Shown piece after piece: positions 10,973-22,006 of a DNA stretch of 64,000 bases. The notes under the pieces are model-generated. The model was not told the DNA's origin. It did not search any database and saw only the letters and a program-made list of their open reading frames with translations. Every line of letters begins with the position of its first letter. Positions within the stretch are counted from its first letter, which is position 1. The position numbers and the translations under genes are program-made. This DNA is from Methanosphaera stadtmanae (GTDB lineage: Archaea > Methanobacteriota > Methanobacteria > Methanobacteriales > Methanobacteriaceae), in NCBI GenBank assembly GCA_015062825.1, contig SUTR01000005.1, forward strand, positions 1 to 64,000. The letters run 5' to 3'.

Positions 10973-11742
10973 AATACCAGCATTCCTTTGAAGATTAGTA
11001 TTAATATGAAAATTAATGTTAGACCGAAACCTATTACAATGCCCTCTATTTTACCGGCATAATATCCTGAAGAGAATTTTTCCATACTTCCTATTTCATT
11101 TATTTGTGCTTTTAAAAATCTAAGTCTTGTATCTACTTCCAACAACATCAATTCTGAACTTGACACATCTCCAACTGCTTCCAAGTTTGAGGTGTCAACG
11201 ATTTCATCTTCATCTTCCTCTTTAACATCATTTAACTCTACAATTAATGCATCTTCTTCATAAGCACCAGGATTGTTGTTGATGCATTCTTGTATTTTAG
11301 CTTCGATTTCATCCAGATTTTCATTATTTATCATGCTGATAAGTGTAACTTGCTTCTGGAATCGTTCAACTGCTTCAATTGATAAGTTTTCCACAAAGGG
11401 AATTGCTCCTGGAGAACCGATTATTGATTTTTTTTCAGGATCAATACCGTTTTCATATAATGCTTCCATTGTTTTACCAGTGATGTGTCCTTGTACTTCT
11501 GAACCACAAACAATGACAAAACGTAAATTTGGATTAGAGATTGTGTTTGCTACTACTTTCTCAATTCCAAGGTTCTCAGTATGTAACGGTCCTGCAATTG
11601 CAGCTCCTCTTGCCACAACATCATCATTCATCTTGGAACCTAATGTAACAACTGCCACTGGTGTTTGACCATCACCTACAGCATAATCTCCTGTTTCTAA
11701 TGGCCATCCATCTATTACTTCTACTTGTTCTACCATTACCAT
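10969..11742 (-). CDS. mtrA: Tetrahydromethanopterin S-methyltransferase subunit A (corrinoid)
   Basis: [24 protein letters not shown]...; C-terminal TM. Confidence 0.95.
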   Translation of the reverse strand: MVMVEQVEVIDGWPLETGDYAVGDGQTPVAVVTLGSKMNDDVVARGAAIAGPLHTENLGIEKVVANTISNPNLRFVIVCGSEVQGHITGKTMEALYENGIDPEKKSIIGSPGAIPFVENLSIEAVERFQKQVTLISMINNENLDEIEAKIQECINNNPGAYEEDALIVELNDVKEEDEDEIVDTSNLEAVGDVSSSELMLLEVDTRLRFLKAQINEIGSMEKFSSGYYAGKIEGIVIGFGLTLIFILILIFKGMLVL

Positions 11743-11749
11743 ACCACCA

Positions 11750-12049
11750 TTATACTAGTAATATTATAAGTACTAATGCAATTATCATACCTATTATTAC
11801 ATTAGTGAATAATCCTTGAGTAAGATATATTCCTTCACGTCCCGACTTAGATAATCTGGATGTTGTATGAGGATCCAATGAAGTTTCCAAGTCTTTTATT
11901 GCATATTCTACTCTGTCAATTCTTTCCAATAATTCATCGTGAGCAAACGTATTTTCTTTTGGAAGATTGTTTTTTGAACCGATTACTCCTGTATCTACAT
12001 TCAAGACCAATTCATCATCAATGATAATATTAGAAATTTCATTAACCAT
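11750..12049 (-). CDS. mtrB: Tetrahydromethanopterin S-methyltransferase subunit B
   Basis: Size, C-terminal TM, operon position. Confidence 0.9.
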   Translation of the reverse strand: MVNEISNIIIDDELVLNVDTGVIGSKNNLPKENTFAHDELLERIDRVEYAIKDLETSLDPHTTSRLSKSGREGIYLTQGLFTNVIIGMIIALVLIILLV

Positions 12050-12834
12050 TAATAATCACCTTCATCGTTATTTGACCATAAACCATACCATCTGACTGAT
12101 GCTGCTTGCATTTTAGTATATTTGAAATATTTGTATAAACTTATTATGCATCCAATTATTGATATAGTTAAATAAATATACCATACTGCTGAGTTTAAAC
12201 TGCTGATTATTGATATTATTGATAAGAACAGGAAAATATTGGCAAGTGCCAAGAATAATGTCCTGTATTGATCTTCATTAGGACCCATACATGAATTATA
12301 TGGATTTTGTATTGACATGACAACTGCAAACATCAGGAATATTATTAGTCCATTAGTTATCACAGAATCCATTATCAATGTTGTATCAATTCCTGTTGCT
12401 ATTAAAGTACTACCGGATAATATTGCAAGCATTGATGCTATTGATATTTTAATAAATGAAGCAGTTAATATTTCAACCTCTATTTTGAAGATATATCTGC
12501 AAATCATTGATATTATCAAAGCAATTATAGCTGCAGCCAATAATGCAATAATAGGCATTAAGATTGGCTGTCCAATTCTTGAAGAAAATGTCAATCCAAC
12601 AATAAATGATATTAAACCAGAGGCAGTTAACATATAAATTATTGATGGTATTCCAGTACCCAAACTGTATTTTCCAATGAATCTTAACGTATTAGTTCCA
12701 AGCACTACAGAAAGAGCTGTTGCTATAATGGAAAATATCCCACCAAACTCTAACTGACTAAGATAAATACATATTAAGGAACCGATAATTGATATTAGAG
12801 TTATAATCTGTGAGGGTATTAAATCATCTGCCAT
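12049..12834 (-). CDS. mtrC: Tetrahydromethanopterin S-methyltransferase subunit C
   Basis: Polytopic membrane protein; operon position. Confidence 0.92.
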   Translation of the reverse strand: MADDLIPSQIITLISIIGSLICIYLSQLEFGGIFSIIATALSVVLGTNTLRFIGKYSLGTGIPSIIYMLTASGLISFIVGLTFSSRIGQPILMPIIALLAAAIIALIISMICRYIFKIEVEILTASFIKISIASMLAILSGSTLIATGIDTTLIMDSVITNGLIIFLMFAVVMSIQNPYNSCMGPNEDQYRTLFLALANIFLFLSIISIISSLNSAVWYIYLTISIIGCIISLYKYFKYTKMQAASVRWYGLWSNNDEGDY

Positions 12835-13527
12835 TTAAATTCCTCCCAATATTATAACATAAAATATTGACAATACTACTGAAACTAAGAAACAAGATAT
12901 TGCACCAGGTACAATCTTAGTTTTAAATTTCTTATCATAAAATCCCTGAATTGTTCCACCAATATTATATGATGATATTACTGCTATGATAAAAAATAAC
13001 AATACTGCAAATACTGCTGCTATCGTACCAATATTATCGGTTATGGATGAATGAATTAGAATATGATTAAATATTGAGTAATATGCTAAACTTCCACCCA
13101 ATCCTCCAAGTAATGCTCCGAATAATCCGCTGATAAAAGAAACTGTTGGTATTCCATGACCTGTAGTACCTGGACTAACATAATTTTCTTGTGAAAAACC
13201 AGTTATCGGATCTTTTTCAAATGACTGGGAGGATATTGGTACTCCTACACCATAAACATGAACAATATTTGAAAATAACATGGTTACTGCCATCATTATC
13301 ATTGAACTGGTAGCACCTGACAGTAATACTATTAGTTGTGATTGACCAATAACACTGGAAGTGACAAGAATTCCTGTGATTCCCATACCTATTGTTATCA
13401 TAGGTGCACCTGTAGGAATTCCAGCTGTTGTTGATAATGCTGCTGGAGCTCCACCTACCGGTATGAAATGAACACCAATACCAATAAGAGTTGCACCGAC
13501 AATTATACTAATAAATAATGCAATCAT
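12835..13527 (-). CDS. mtrD: Tetrahydromethanopterin S-methyltransferase subunit D
   Basis: Polytopic membrane protein; operon position. Confidence 0.93.
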   Translation of the reverse strand: MIALFISIIVGATLIGIGVHFIPVGGAPAALSTTAGIPTGAPMITIGMGITGILVTSSVIGQSQLIVLLSGATSSMIMMAVTMLFSNIVHVYGVGVPISSQSFEKDPITGFSQENYVSPGTTGHGIPTVSFISGLFGALLGGLGGSLAYYSIFNHILIHSSITDNIGTIAAVFAVLLFFIIAVISSYNIGGTIQGFYDKKFKTKIVPGAISCFLVSVVLSIFYVIILGGI

Positions 13528-13542
13528 AATTTATTCTCCAAA

Positions 13543-14415
13543 TTATTTTTCATATTCACCATACATATTACGTGATTTACGTTCTAACAGCATGTTTATA
13601 ACCACAAGTAATATTATTAATATTAAACTGACTATTAATCCATAAACTATTCCGAATACCATAGTAATCCAAAAGCTTAGGAAAATAACTATTCCAAAGC
13701 ATAATCCAGTCAAAGGACCTGCAAATTTAGAACAAAACTCAACTACATCAATTGAATTCCTAGAACCTAATGGTGAAACTGTTGTAATATTTCCATTGTT
13801 AGATACTGATATTCCTGCACCAAATTCAAATGTCTGATATAATTTTTCTGCACCATAATGGATATCTCCAACAGCAGACCCTATTGAACCCAGAGCAATG
13901 CCCAGAAATGCAGTTGTAATAGGTAATGTTAATGCTATAGGAGGATTTAATAAGTAGACCATTATGTAAGATAATAATAATATTGAAAATAGATTTATAA
14001 AAGCATGTGCAGCCATTGTTGGAAGATGTTTAATCAACATATCCATAAATAAAGGTTGATTATATAATGCCTGACTAGTAATTCTACCCATATAGGAAGT
14101 TATAGAAAAAATTACCTGAATTGTTGTAGCGATTAATGTTGAAATTAATAGTGCGAAAATTACTGAAGTGTTACTTGTTAATAGACAGTAACATATTGTT
14201 CCAGCAATAGTTGCCATAGTACCGACTAGTAATGGTTCACCAGATACTGCTCTATTAAATAGTTTATGTAATTTTCCTACTTGAGGTGCAAGTTGTACTT
14301 GTGAATTTGGATTACTGGTTGATGCAACATCAGATTCCAAATCCTCAAACATACCTGCAATAACTGCAATTAACCCCATAACTGTAACTAATAATAGATT
14401 AAATATTATATCCAT
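13543..14415 (-). CDS. mtrE: Tetrahydromethanopterin S-methyltransferase subunit E
   Basis: Polytopic membrane protein; operon position. Confidence 0.93.
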   Translation of the reverse strand: MDIIFNLLLVTVMGLIAVIAGMFEDLESDVASTSNPNSQVQLAPQVGKLHKLFNRAVSGEPLLVGTMATIAGTICYCLLTSNTSVIFALLISTLIATTIQVIFSITSYMGRITSQALYNQPLFMDMLIKHLPTMAAHAFINLFSILLLSYIMVYLLNPPIALTLPITTAFLGIALGSIGSAVGDIHYGAEKLYQTFEFGAGISVSNNGNITTVSPLGSRNSIDVVEFCSKFAGPLTGLCFGIVIFLSFWITMVFGIVYGLIVSLILIILLVVINMLLERKSRNMYGEYEK

Positions 14416-14433
14416 GTAGTTACCTCAATTTAA

Positions 14434-15036
14434 TTAATTTCCATATTTTTGAATGGCATTTTCTACTTTACTTATTATTTCATCTAACTTTTGTTGTGTA
14501 CATGTTTCTCCACGAATAACATCAGTTATTAATTCTACTATTGTACCTTTTGTTTCAACTTTTTCAGGCATTACTTGTGCTGTTTTAACACCAATACGTG
14601 CAAAATCTTCAAAGTCAACAGGATATTGTGCTATTATAATAACTGGTTTGTTAATATTACGTAGTACATGACGAGCCTTGTATATGATATGATTTTTTAC
14701 TCCACCAAAGTGTATAACAACTACTTTATGTCTATTCATTTGTGAAATTTCCTTTGGTGTTACACCAAATAATCCTTGTCCTCCACCAGAAGGCGTGTCT
14801 CTAGGAACACCAGATCCTGCATCAAGAACTAGTGTACTTGTCTGGATATTTGCTTCACGTAATGCAAATGTTATTTCACAAACTGGTTTTGTAATATGTC
14901 TTCGTCCAGGACTCATTGCAACAGCAAGAAGATCATCACCACATTGAGCATATGTTCCACGTTGTGCAATTCCGCCCCCTTCACCAATTCCTCTTGTTTC
15001 ACGACAATCCACAATATGTGTACTTTTTCCTATCAT
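14434..15036 (-). CDS. mcrC: Methyl-coenzyme M reductase operon protein C (MCR activation factor)
   Basis: [58 protein letters not shown] matches McrC as I know it. Confidence 0.9.
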   Translation of the reverse strand: MIGKSTHIVDCRETRGIGEGGGIAQRGTYAQCGDDLLAVAMSPGRRHITKPVCEITFALREANIQTSTLVLDAGSGVPRDTPSGGGQGLFGVTPKEISQMNRHKVVVIHFGGVKNHIIYKARHVLRNINKPVIIIAQYPVDFEDFARIGVKTAQVMPEKVETKGTIVELITDVIRGETCTQQKLDEIISKVENAIQKYGN

Positions 15037-15327
15037 AAAAAAACAACCTTATCTTAAATTATTACAACTATTTTTTAAATCTTTTTTTTATTATTATATA
15101 CATATATGAAGATAATAAGTTATATTTTTTTTCGGATTTTCTTAATATACTACAAAAAACATTATTATAATATACACTTAATTTTTTTTCTTGTGTTAAA
15201 AATATTTTATATAAATCACCAAATTTAATAAGTATCAAGAATTATTATTACCAACAATATTTATGTGTCATTCATGTCCCTTTAAAGTTTTATAGCCTAT
15301 CTTTCAGAGTATACTATAAGTGATATT

Positions 15328-15684
15328 ATGAATGAAAATAGGAAATTACCAAAAATTGCTCTAGGAGCATGGGCATGGGGAAACGATAATACCTTTGGAA
15401 ATGAATTAAACATTGAAGATTTAAAACCAATATATGATAAATCAATCGAAACTGGCCTTAATCTATGGGATACTGCATATGCATATGGTATGGGTACTTC
15501 AGAAAAAGTATTAGGTGAATTTCTGAAAACAACCTCCCCTGATGATTATATCATTTCAACAAAATTTACTCCACAATGTGCTAATTTAAATGAAGACAAT
15601 CCTGTAAGTGCCATGTTAGAAAACAGCATGAATCTTTTAAACACTGATTATATAGATATTTTCTGGATTAGATTTAATGTATAA
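15328..15684 (+). pseudogene. Aldo/keto reductase, N-terminal fragment only
   Basis: LGAWAWGN...NLWDTAYAYGMGTSEKVLG AKR N-terminus, stops after 118 aa where a full AKR has about 300. Confidence 0.7.
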
Positions 15685-15693
15685 AGGAGTTCT

Positions 15694-15834
15694 ATGTTGG
15701 TTATGACTTCATTATTATTTCTATTTTTAAATATTACATTATTGATAAAGTTTTTCCAGTCAATTACAGACCTTTATGAATTTAAATTAGCAGTTATTAA
15801 TCAGTCCATCAAGAAAGGAATAATTATTGTATGA
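15694..15834 (+). CDS. Possible 46-aa hydrophobic microprotein
   Basis: aaaggag RBS overlapping the AKR fragment stop, then ATG; MLVMTSLLFLFLNITLLIKFFQSITDLYEFKLAVINQSIKKGIIIV. Confidence 0.3.
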   Translation: MLVMTSLLFLFLNITLLIKFFQSITDLYEFKLAVINQSIKKGIIIV

Positions 15835-15882
15835 AAAAATTTATAGATAAACATAAAACTAATTATAAAGAAATAATTATTT

Positions 15883-17127
15883 ATGCAAATTATGGCTGAT
15901 GTTGGAGGAATACCTGGTAAAAATTGTAGAGGTTTTTGTAACTATTGTTATTTTAAAAATGTTAAAGAAACCAAAATACTAGGTTGTAAACATTGTCCTC
16001 CCGGACAAATTGGTTGTAGTCATTGTACTACTGATACGAATATGACACGTGATTATCTCCCGGCTTTTCAAGTATTATCTGCATTACAAACTGATATATT
16101 TCAGAAAGAATTACCACAAAATACTATGGTAAATATAACCGGTGACGGTGATGTTAGCTGTTATCCACAATTATTGGAATTAACCAAGGCAATACATGAC
16201 ATGGGATTAGCTACACATCTTGGTTATACTAGTGGAAAGGGAATTGATGATGCAAGAATTGTGGACAAGCTTATAAATAATGGCGTAATTGAAACCACAT
16301 ATACTGCATTTTCTACAGATGCTACACTTAGAAAAAAATGGATGAATGATCCTACGCCCGATGCTTCTATTGAAGCGTTGAAAACTTTTTGTGAAACTTG
16401 TGATGTTCATGCTGCATCAATCATTATTCCAGGCGTAAATGATGGAGAAGAACTTAGAAAAACATGCGCTGACTTAGAGTCATGGGGTGCAAAAGCATTG
16501 ATATTGATGAGATTTGCAAATACCAGAAATCAGGGATTAATCTTGAATAGCGATCCTATTATTCCGGGCATACAGGAACAAAACATTAATGAATTTGAAC
16601 AGATAGTAAGGGAAACTGCAAAGGAATTTCATTTAAAAGTTACAGGCACTCCCGTATGTGATCCTGACAATGATACGCCTTATGCATTATCCAAGGATAA
16701 AAATAAAGAATATCTTGAAATATTAACACCAATCAAAGCAGAGGCAACTATCATTACCAGTAAAATATCGGCCCCATATATTCAGAAAATATTTGATAAC
16801 ATTGGTGCATCAGAACATGTGAATATTATCGCTACCCAACAAGAAATTGCATGTTTAATAACAGAGCAGGACCTTAGAGAAATTGATTTAAATGAGGTAA
16901 AGGATACTGTTATAATTCCAGGCAGATGTTTTGTGCACGATATGGTTGCAGAGGAAGTCTTCCGCAAAGATGGAAAATTTAGGCTGATACATAGAGGACC
17001 TGATATGCTGACAATGGATGGTGAAATGAGTGGAACATTAACTAAAGAAGATGTTCTTAAACAGGAATTATTTGCCTTTGAGGATCTTATTGAATTAATT
17101 AATTATATGGGTGTAAGAATAAATTAA
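15883..17127 (+). CDS. mmp10: Methanogenesis marker protein 10, radical SAM arginine C-methylase of MCR
   Basis: ADVGGIPGKNCRGFCNYCYFK radical SAM motif plus GCKHCPPGQIGCSHC cluster typical of Mmp10. Confidence 0.9.
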   Translation: MQIMADVGGIPGKNCRGFCNYCYFKNVKETKILGCKHCPPGQIGCSHCTTDTNMTRDYLPAFQVLSALQTDIFQKELPQNTMVNITGDGDVSCYPQLLELTKAIHDMGLATHLGYTSGKGIDDARIVDKLINNGVIETTYTAFSTDATLRKKWMNDPTPDASIEALKTFCETCDVHAASIIIPGVNDGEELRKTCADLESWGAKALILMRFANTRNQGLILNSDPIIPGIQEQNINEFEQIVRETAKEFHLKVTGTPVCDPDNDTPYALSKDKNKEYLEILTPIKAEATIITSKISAPYIQKIFDNIGASEHVNIIATQQEIACLITEQDLREIDLNEVKDTVIIPGRCFVHDMVAEEVFRKDGKFRLIHRGPDMLTMDGEMSGTLTKEDVLKQELFAFEDLIELINYMGVRIN

Positions 17128-17150
17128 AAAAAATATTGACGGTCATTATT

Positions 17151-17882
17151 ATGAAGGGTAAATTGATAGGAGATATATTAGTCGTTAAAAAAGAACCTGA
17201 AAATATGGAAGAGATACTGAAATTACCATATGTAAAGAATATTGTGAAAATCGGTACGATTCATGGACAAAAAAGAGAACCGAATGTTACAATAATTTAT
17301 GGTGATAGAACAGAAACAATTCATAAGGAAAACTATTGTAAATTTAAGATAGATGTTGCTAAGGTAATGTGGTCTAAGGGCAATACTGGTGAAAGAAAAA
17401 GAATGAGTACTCTTCCTGAAGACAATGAAACTATCATTGACATGTTTGCAGGAATTGGATATTTTACTATCCCCATGGCTGTTCATTCTAATGTTAAAAA
17501 GATTTATGCAATAGAGATTAATCCTGTCTCCTATAACTTTTTATGTGAAAACATAAAATTAAATAAAGTTGAAGATATTGTAGAACCAATTCTTGGTGAC
17601 TGCAATCTTCAAGAGTTTGATCATGTTGCCGATAGAATTATGATGGGTTATATCGGAACCACACATCATTACCTGGATAGTGCCATTAAATATCTGAAAA
17701 AAGGTGGCATCATCCATTATCATGAGTCTACCCCGGAACCTATCCTATTTACAAGACCTGTTGAAAGAGTAAAAGATGCTGCTAAAAAACAAGGAAGAGA
17801 TATTGAAGTTCTTAATAAACGTAGCATTAAGAAGTACTCTCCAGGTGTTCATCATACTGTTGTAGACATAAAGGTTAATTAA
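17151..17882 (+). CDS. taw2: Trm5/Taw2-family SAM-dependent enzyme (wyosine pathway)
   Basis: KVMWSKGNTGERKRM...DMFAGIGYFTIPMA...AIEINPVSYNFLCENI; short form without Trm5 N-domain. ORF-track start is 17136; ATG at 17151 encodes MKGKLIGDI. Confidence 0.75.
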   Translation: MKGKLIGDILVVKKEPENMEEILKLPYVKNIVKIGTIHGQKREPNVTIIYGDRTETIHKENYCKFKIDVAKVMWSKGNTGERKRMSTLPEDNETIIDMFAGIGYFTIPMAVHSNVKKIYAIEINPVSYNFLCENIKLNKVEDIVEPILGDCNLQEFDHVADRIMMGYIGTTHHYLDSAIKYLKKGGIIHYHESTPEPILFTRPVERVKDAAKKQGRDIEVLNKRSIKKYSPGVHHTVVDIKVN

Positions 17883-18975
17883 TTCCATTTCTTTTTTTAA
17901 TTTTTATTGCTTTATCATATACCTCTTGACTTAAGTACTCCCTATTAATATATTTATCATAGACAGGTAGTCGTTCACTTAAGGTATAATTTATATTTCT
18001 TAATTGTCTTTCTAAATCATTTATTCTTGGCCATTTGTCATTTGGATTTATGTAATCCTTTGTTAATGGAGATATTCCTCCAAAATCATCTGCTCCCATA
18101 AGAGTAAAAATGGGTACCAGTCCATCGTTAAGATTTGGTGGAATCTGGATACTTACATCAGGAAACATTAATGATGATAATAATGTTAATTTTATTAAAT
18201 CCGTTATTGGAGGTTCTGGATAATCAGCCATGGGAATGTTTTCTTTAGGCTTGAAATTTTGTAGTATAATCTCTTGTATATGACCATATTTATCTTGAAT
18301 TTTTCGTAACTTAAATAAGGAATCTATACGGTCATCTTTTGATTCGCCTATTCCTACAAGTAATCCTGTTGTGAACGGTATTTTCTCACAACCTGCATTT
18401 TCAATTAGTTTTAAGCGTTTTTTGGGATCTTTGCTAGGACTTTCCTGATGTACTATTGTTTTTAGCAATTCTTTATTTGTTGTCTCAAGCATCAATCCCA
18501 TTGATGCGTTTACTCTTGACAATTTAGATAACTGATTTCTTGTAATGATGCCCATATTGGTATGTGGAAGGATTTCATATTCGTTTAGTAGTACCTTTGA
18601 TAGATGGTAGACATATTCTACCATGGAATCATATCCATATTCATCGAGTTTTTTTAGAACTAAATCATTTTTATCTGCTGATTCTCCAAATGTGAATAAG
18701 CTTTCAGTACAATTATAATCTCTTGCTTTTTTTGCAATGACGTAAACATCTTGGGGATTCATCAAGAGATTGTCTGTTTGTTCTGGAGTCTCTTTAAATG
18801 TACAATAGCCACAGTTATTTTGACAGATATGTGTTAAAGGTAGAAAAATATTTTTGGAATACGTGATATTATTTGATGTTCTTTTTAAATTAACTTCCTT
18901 TATTATTTGAAGTATATCCACAATACCATAATCCAACATTTCACGGGCTTCTTGTTTTGACAATAGATTATGCAT
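17875..18975 (-). CDS. cofG: FO synthase subunit CofG (radical SAM)
   Basis: THICQNNCGYCTFK radical SAM motif and full-length CofG-like sequence. Confidence 0.93.
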   Translation of the reverse strand: MHNLLSKQEAREMLDYGIVDILQIIKEVNLKRTSNNITYSKNIFLPLTHICQNNCGYCTFKETPEQTDNLLMNPQDVYVIAKKARDYNCTESLFTFGESADKNDLVLKKLDEYGYDSMVEYVYHLSKVLLNEYEILPHTNMGIITRNQLSKLSRVNASMGLMLETTNKELLKTIVHQESPSKDPKKRLKLIENAGCEKIPFTTGLLVGIGESKDDRIDSLFKLRKIQDKYGHIQEIILQNFKPKENIPMADYPEPPITDLIKLTLLSSLMFPDVSIQIPPNLNDGLVPIFTLMGADDFGGISPLTKDYINPNDKWPRINDLERQLRNINYTLSERLPVYDKYINREYLSQEVYDKAIKIKKRNGIN

Positions 18976-19268
18976 TTTAAAATCCTCTTTTATACATATT
19001 GAATTCAGATTATTAATCCCTATTTAATTTGCAATTTTAGACATATTTAGCTAAAAAAATATTACTTCTTTAAATATTGCCTCATATTTAATGATTTATC
19101 CATTATATTTAAAAGAATGTAATAAGAATATTTAAGAACAAAAAAATAAGAATTTGTATCCGATATAACGGGAATTAGTTTACTTGAAAAATTATTAAAC
19201 ACTTTTTCTATTTATTTTATCTTTTTTCTTTAAGATAATAAAAAGGAATAAAAAGTCTATGATAATAC

Positions 19269-19751
19269 TTAGAACGCATTATCATTTTCATTTTCAGGAT
19301 CTAATTGAACTACCATTGTTTCTACAAAACGAGGTCCAAAACCTGTATTGTCCATCCACATTACAACATAAACTGCTATATCTTCTTCAGTTATTCCTAT
19401 AACATAATCTGCTATAAATCCCGTCATTTCAAATGTATTTTTTAAACGTTCAATTCCTTCAATTCCATTTGGCTGATCATATACTTCAGTTACTTTTCTG
19501 AATTTCTTGTCTATTCTATCAGTTATAGTTCTTGCACTTTTAGATTCTAAGTATACACGTTTTATATTCATTTTTTTATATAATTCTTCTATGGTTGGAA
19601 CAATTTCATCTTTTTCTAATCTTTCATGAGTCATTCCTTTAATAATCATCGCTTCAGCATTGTTTACGACTGGTTTAGAACCTTTAAAAACTCCTAGATT
19701 TTCCATTATTTCTCTTGCAATTTCTATTACTTCCATATTATTCATCTCCAT
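19269..19751 (-). CDS. Conserved methanogen protein of unknown function (DUF2120-like)
   Basis: Full-length ORF overlapping mptA; family name from memory. Confidence 0.55.
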   Translation of the reverse strand: MEMNNMEVIEIAREIMENLGVFKGSKPVVNNAEAMIIKGMTHERLEKDEIVPTIEELYKKMNIKRVYLESKSARTITDRIDKKFRKVTEVYDQPNGIEGIERLKNTFEMTGFIADYVIGITEEDIAVYVVMWMDNTGFGPRFVETMVVQLDPENENDNAF

Positions 19752-20703
19752 AAATTTCTTTTCTTAATTGACCTAAAGATGCATTTTTTTGTGCAAATGC
19801 ATTGTGTTGATGTATACTTTCCTCGTTGACTTGTTTGATTGTTACCATAGAACTATCTGGAAGATTAGAATATTTTTCAAGTATGCCAGATGTCATATTT
19901 CTTACGCAATCTTCTACAAATACAGGATTTTTATGTGCATTAGTTACAATTCTATTTTCATCAGGTCTTTTTAATAATTCACATACCGGAGAACTCATTG
20001 AATCTTGTATAATATTTATTAAATCCTCAACATTTACATCTTGATTTTCTGATACTTCAAGTAATATGCTTCCCCGTCCTCTTTGATTGTGTGAAGCAAA
20101 AGTAACAGAATCTATGACTTTTTCAACTGTTTCTTCATCTAAAAATTCCAGCAACTTTTCTTTAGAATCTTTAATTATTGATTCCTGAGCACATGGACAT
20201 ACGGTCATTCCAATTACTTCTGCACCTATCATTTTTTGAACATGTATATCCCCATTATCATCCTTTGTTGCCACAGCACGTGCAATTATTTGTGTTGTTT
20301 CTTGGGTTTTCTTATTAGATACTGGAGATAATTTATTTATAATATATTCCCCTCGCGCTTCAGTTTCTGCACGAGTTGCATATTCATGTTTTTCAAGTAA
20401 TCTTTTTACAAGATGTGCACATAATGTTTCTATATGAATTTCCGGTTCATTTACTGCCTCATCTATTATTTCAGATATTGCTTCAGGATTTCGTGACATA
20501 TGAACACCTTTTTGTGTACTTGGCAAATCCACATAAGCATCAAATGTTGGCAATAATATTATTGGTCTTTTTTCATCACGCTTAATTTTTAATAATTTTT
20601 TCACACCTGTTACTCCTACCTTTGTAAGTGATAACGGCATGTCCGGTTGTTTGTCTTGAGTATCTGGAAATTCACAAATGGACATTATATTCAATTCCTC
20701 CAT
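19738..20703 (-). CDS. mptA: GTP cyclohydrolase MptA (FolE2-like)
   Basis: DTQDKQPDMPLSLTKVGVTGVKK..., CPCAQE and SHNQRGRG motifs. Confidence 0.93.
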   Translation of the reverse strand: MEELNIMSICEFPDTQDKQPDMPLSLTKVGVTGVKKLLKIKRDEKRPIILLPTFDAYVDLPSTQKGVHMSRNPEAISEIIDEAVNEPEIHIETLCAHLVKRLLEKHEYATRAETEARGEYIINKLSPVSNKKTQETTQIIARAVATKDDNGDIHVQKMIGAEVIGMTVCPCAQESIIKDSKEKLLEFLDEETVEKVIDSVTFASHNQRGRGSILLEVSENQDVNVEDLINIIQDSMSSPVCELLKRPDENRIVTNAHKNPVFVEDCVRNMTSGILEKYSNLPDSSMVTIKQVNEESIHQHNAFAQKNASLGQLRKEIYGDE

Positions 20704-21014
20704 GTTATATTATTCTTGAATTTTAATTAAATAATTTAATGATTTTTTTAATAAATTTTATGAATATTTATTTTCATCTTTATAATAATAGTATATTAGA
20801 TTTTTTTAGTATTTTCTTTTTTTGAATAAGAAAAAAATAGATACATAAAAAAAATGATTTTGGTAGTATGTGTTAATTTCAAAATAGAACATTTTTTAAA
20901 TTAAAGATCTAGAATCTTAAATCCGATGTATTATTAATTTTTTCAAAAAAAAATAATAAAATGTCGAAAGCACAAAATAAAAAAAATATCCAATTTAAAA
21001 GTAAAAAGAGTAAA

Positions 21015-21038
21015 CTGATAAAGATCTTTCTTTATCAG
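21015..21038 (-). terminator. Hairpin downstream of Lrp/AsnC gene
   Basis: ctgataaag-atcttt-ctttatcag, 9-bp perfect stem. Confidence 0.45.
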
Positions 21039-21047
21039 AAAAAAAAT

Positions 21048-21566
21048 TTAATCAAATTTAATCATAGATGAGTTTAATTCTTCTTTTACAATGTTTAGTA
21101 CTGTATGAGTATATGTTTTAACAACAGGTTCTTCAGCCAGTAATAATTTAATAAACTCATTTAATTCAAATGTATCCCTAAATTTAGCAATCATTATAGA
21201 ATCAAATTGTCCTGTTACATCATAAACTGCAAGTAAATTATGTTTAAATATTTCTTTATCCACTATAGATGATATTGTTCCACCTTTTAGTTCAAGACCA
21301 ATGAGTGCAGTTAGATTATAACCTAATTTTTCATGATCTATTACAGGTACAAATTTATTGATTATACCGGATTTTGTTAATTTATCTACTCTATTGTGTA
21401 TTGTTCCTACAGATACTCCTAATTCCCTAGAAATTTTACGGTAGGATTTTCGTCCATCATTACTTAATAAGTCTAAAATTCTCTTATCAAGTACGTCCAT
21501 TGAGACATTTGCCATATTTTCATTGTTTTTTCTTAGTTCTTCCATAGTTATCCCCTTTCTTATCAT
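21048..21566 (-). CDS. Lrp/AsnC family transcriptional regulator
   Basis: LDKRILDLLSNDGRKSYRKISRELGVSVGTIHNRV HTH plus RAM domain. Confidence 0.92.
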   Translation of the reverse strand: MIRKGITMEELRKNNENMANVSMDVLDKRILDLLSNDGRKSYRKISRELGVSVGTIHNRVDKLTKSGIINKFVPVIDHEKLGYNLTALIGLELKGGTISSIVDKEIFKHNLLAVYDVTGQFDSIMIAKFRDTFELNEFIKLLLAEEPVVKTYTHTVLNIVKEELNSSMIKFD

Positions 21567-22006
21567 TACTCCGTTAATAAATGGTAATGAAATTAGCTAT
21601 GATTTGAATTTTCCTATGATATTATTTTAGATAGATTAGTATATAAACCTTTTGAAAAATAACAGTAGATGTCTATAATATTTATAAAGATTTTATCATT
21701 TCTAAATTTTTACTTTTAAAACTTAACAAAGTTAATAAAATAACTGAAAAGATATAAATTAAAAATTTAAAAAAAATCAAAAATAGCCCATTTAGACATT
21801 ATTAAATAAGATAGAATTATTAGTTAAAAATAGATATAAAGTAGATTATAACCGAAACTAAAAAAAATATACCAAAATACAACATTGAAAACATAATGAT
21901 AATTACAACAAACTAATAAAAAAAATAATAATCCTTTAATAACTATAAAATACAAACATTATTAAATAATAATGAAAAAAAATTTATAACAAAATGGTGA
22001 AAATAA

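Noticed and set aside
17875-17882. Overlapping convergent stops of the taw2-like gene and cofG
   Set aside because: An 8-bp convergent overlap is ordinary in compact archaeal genomes.
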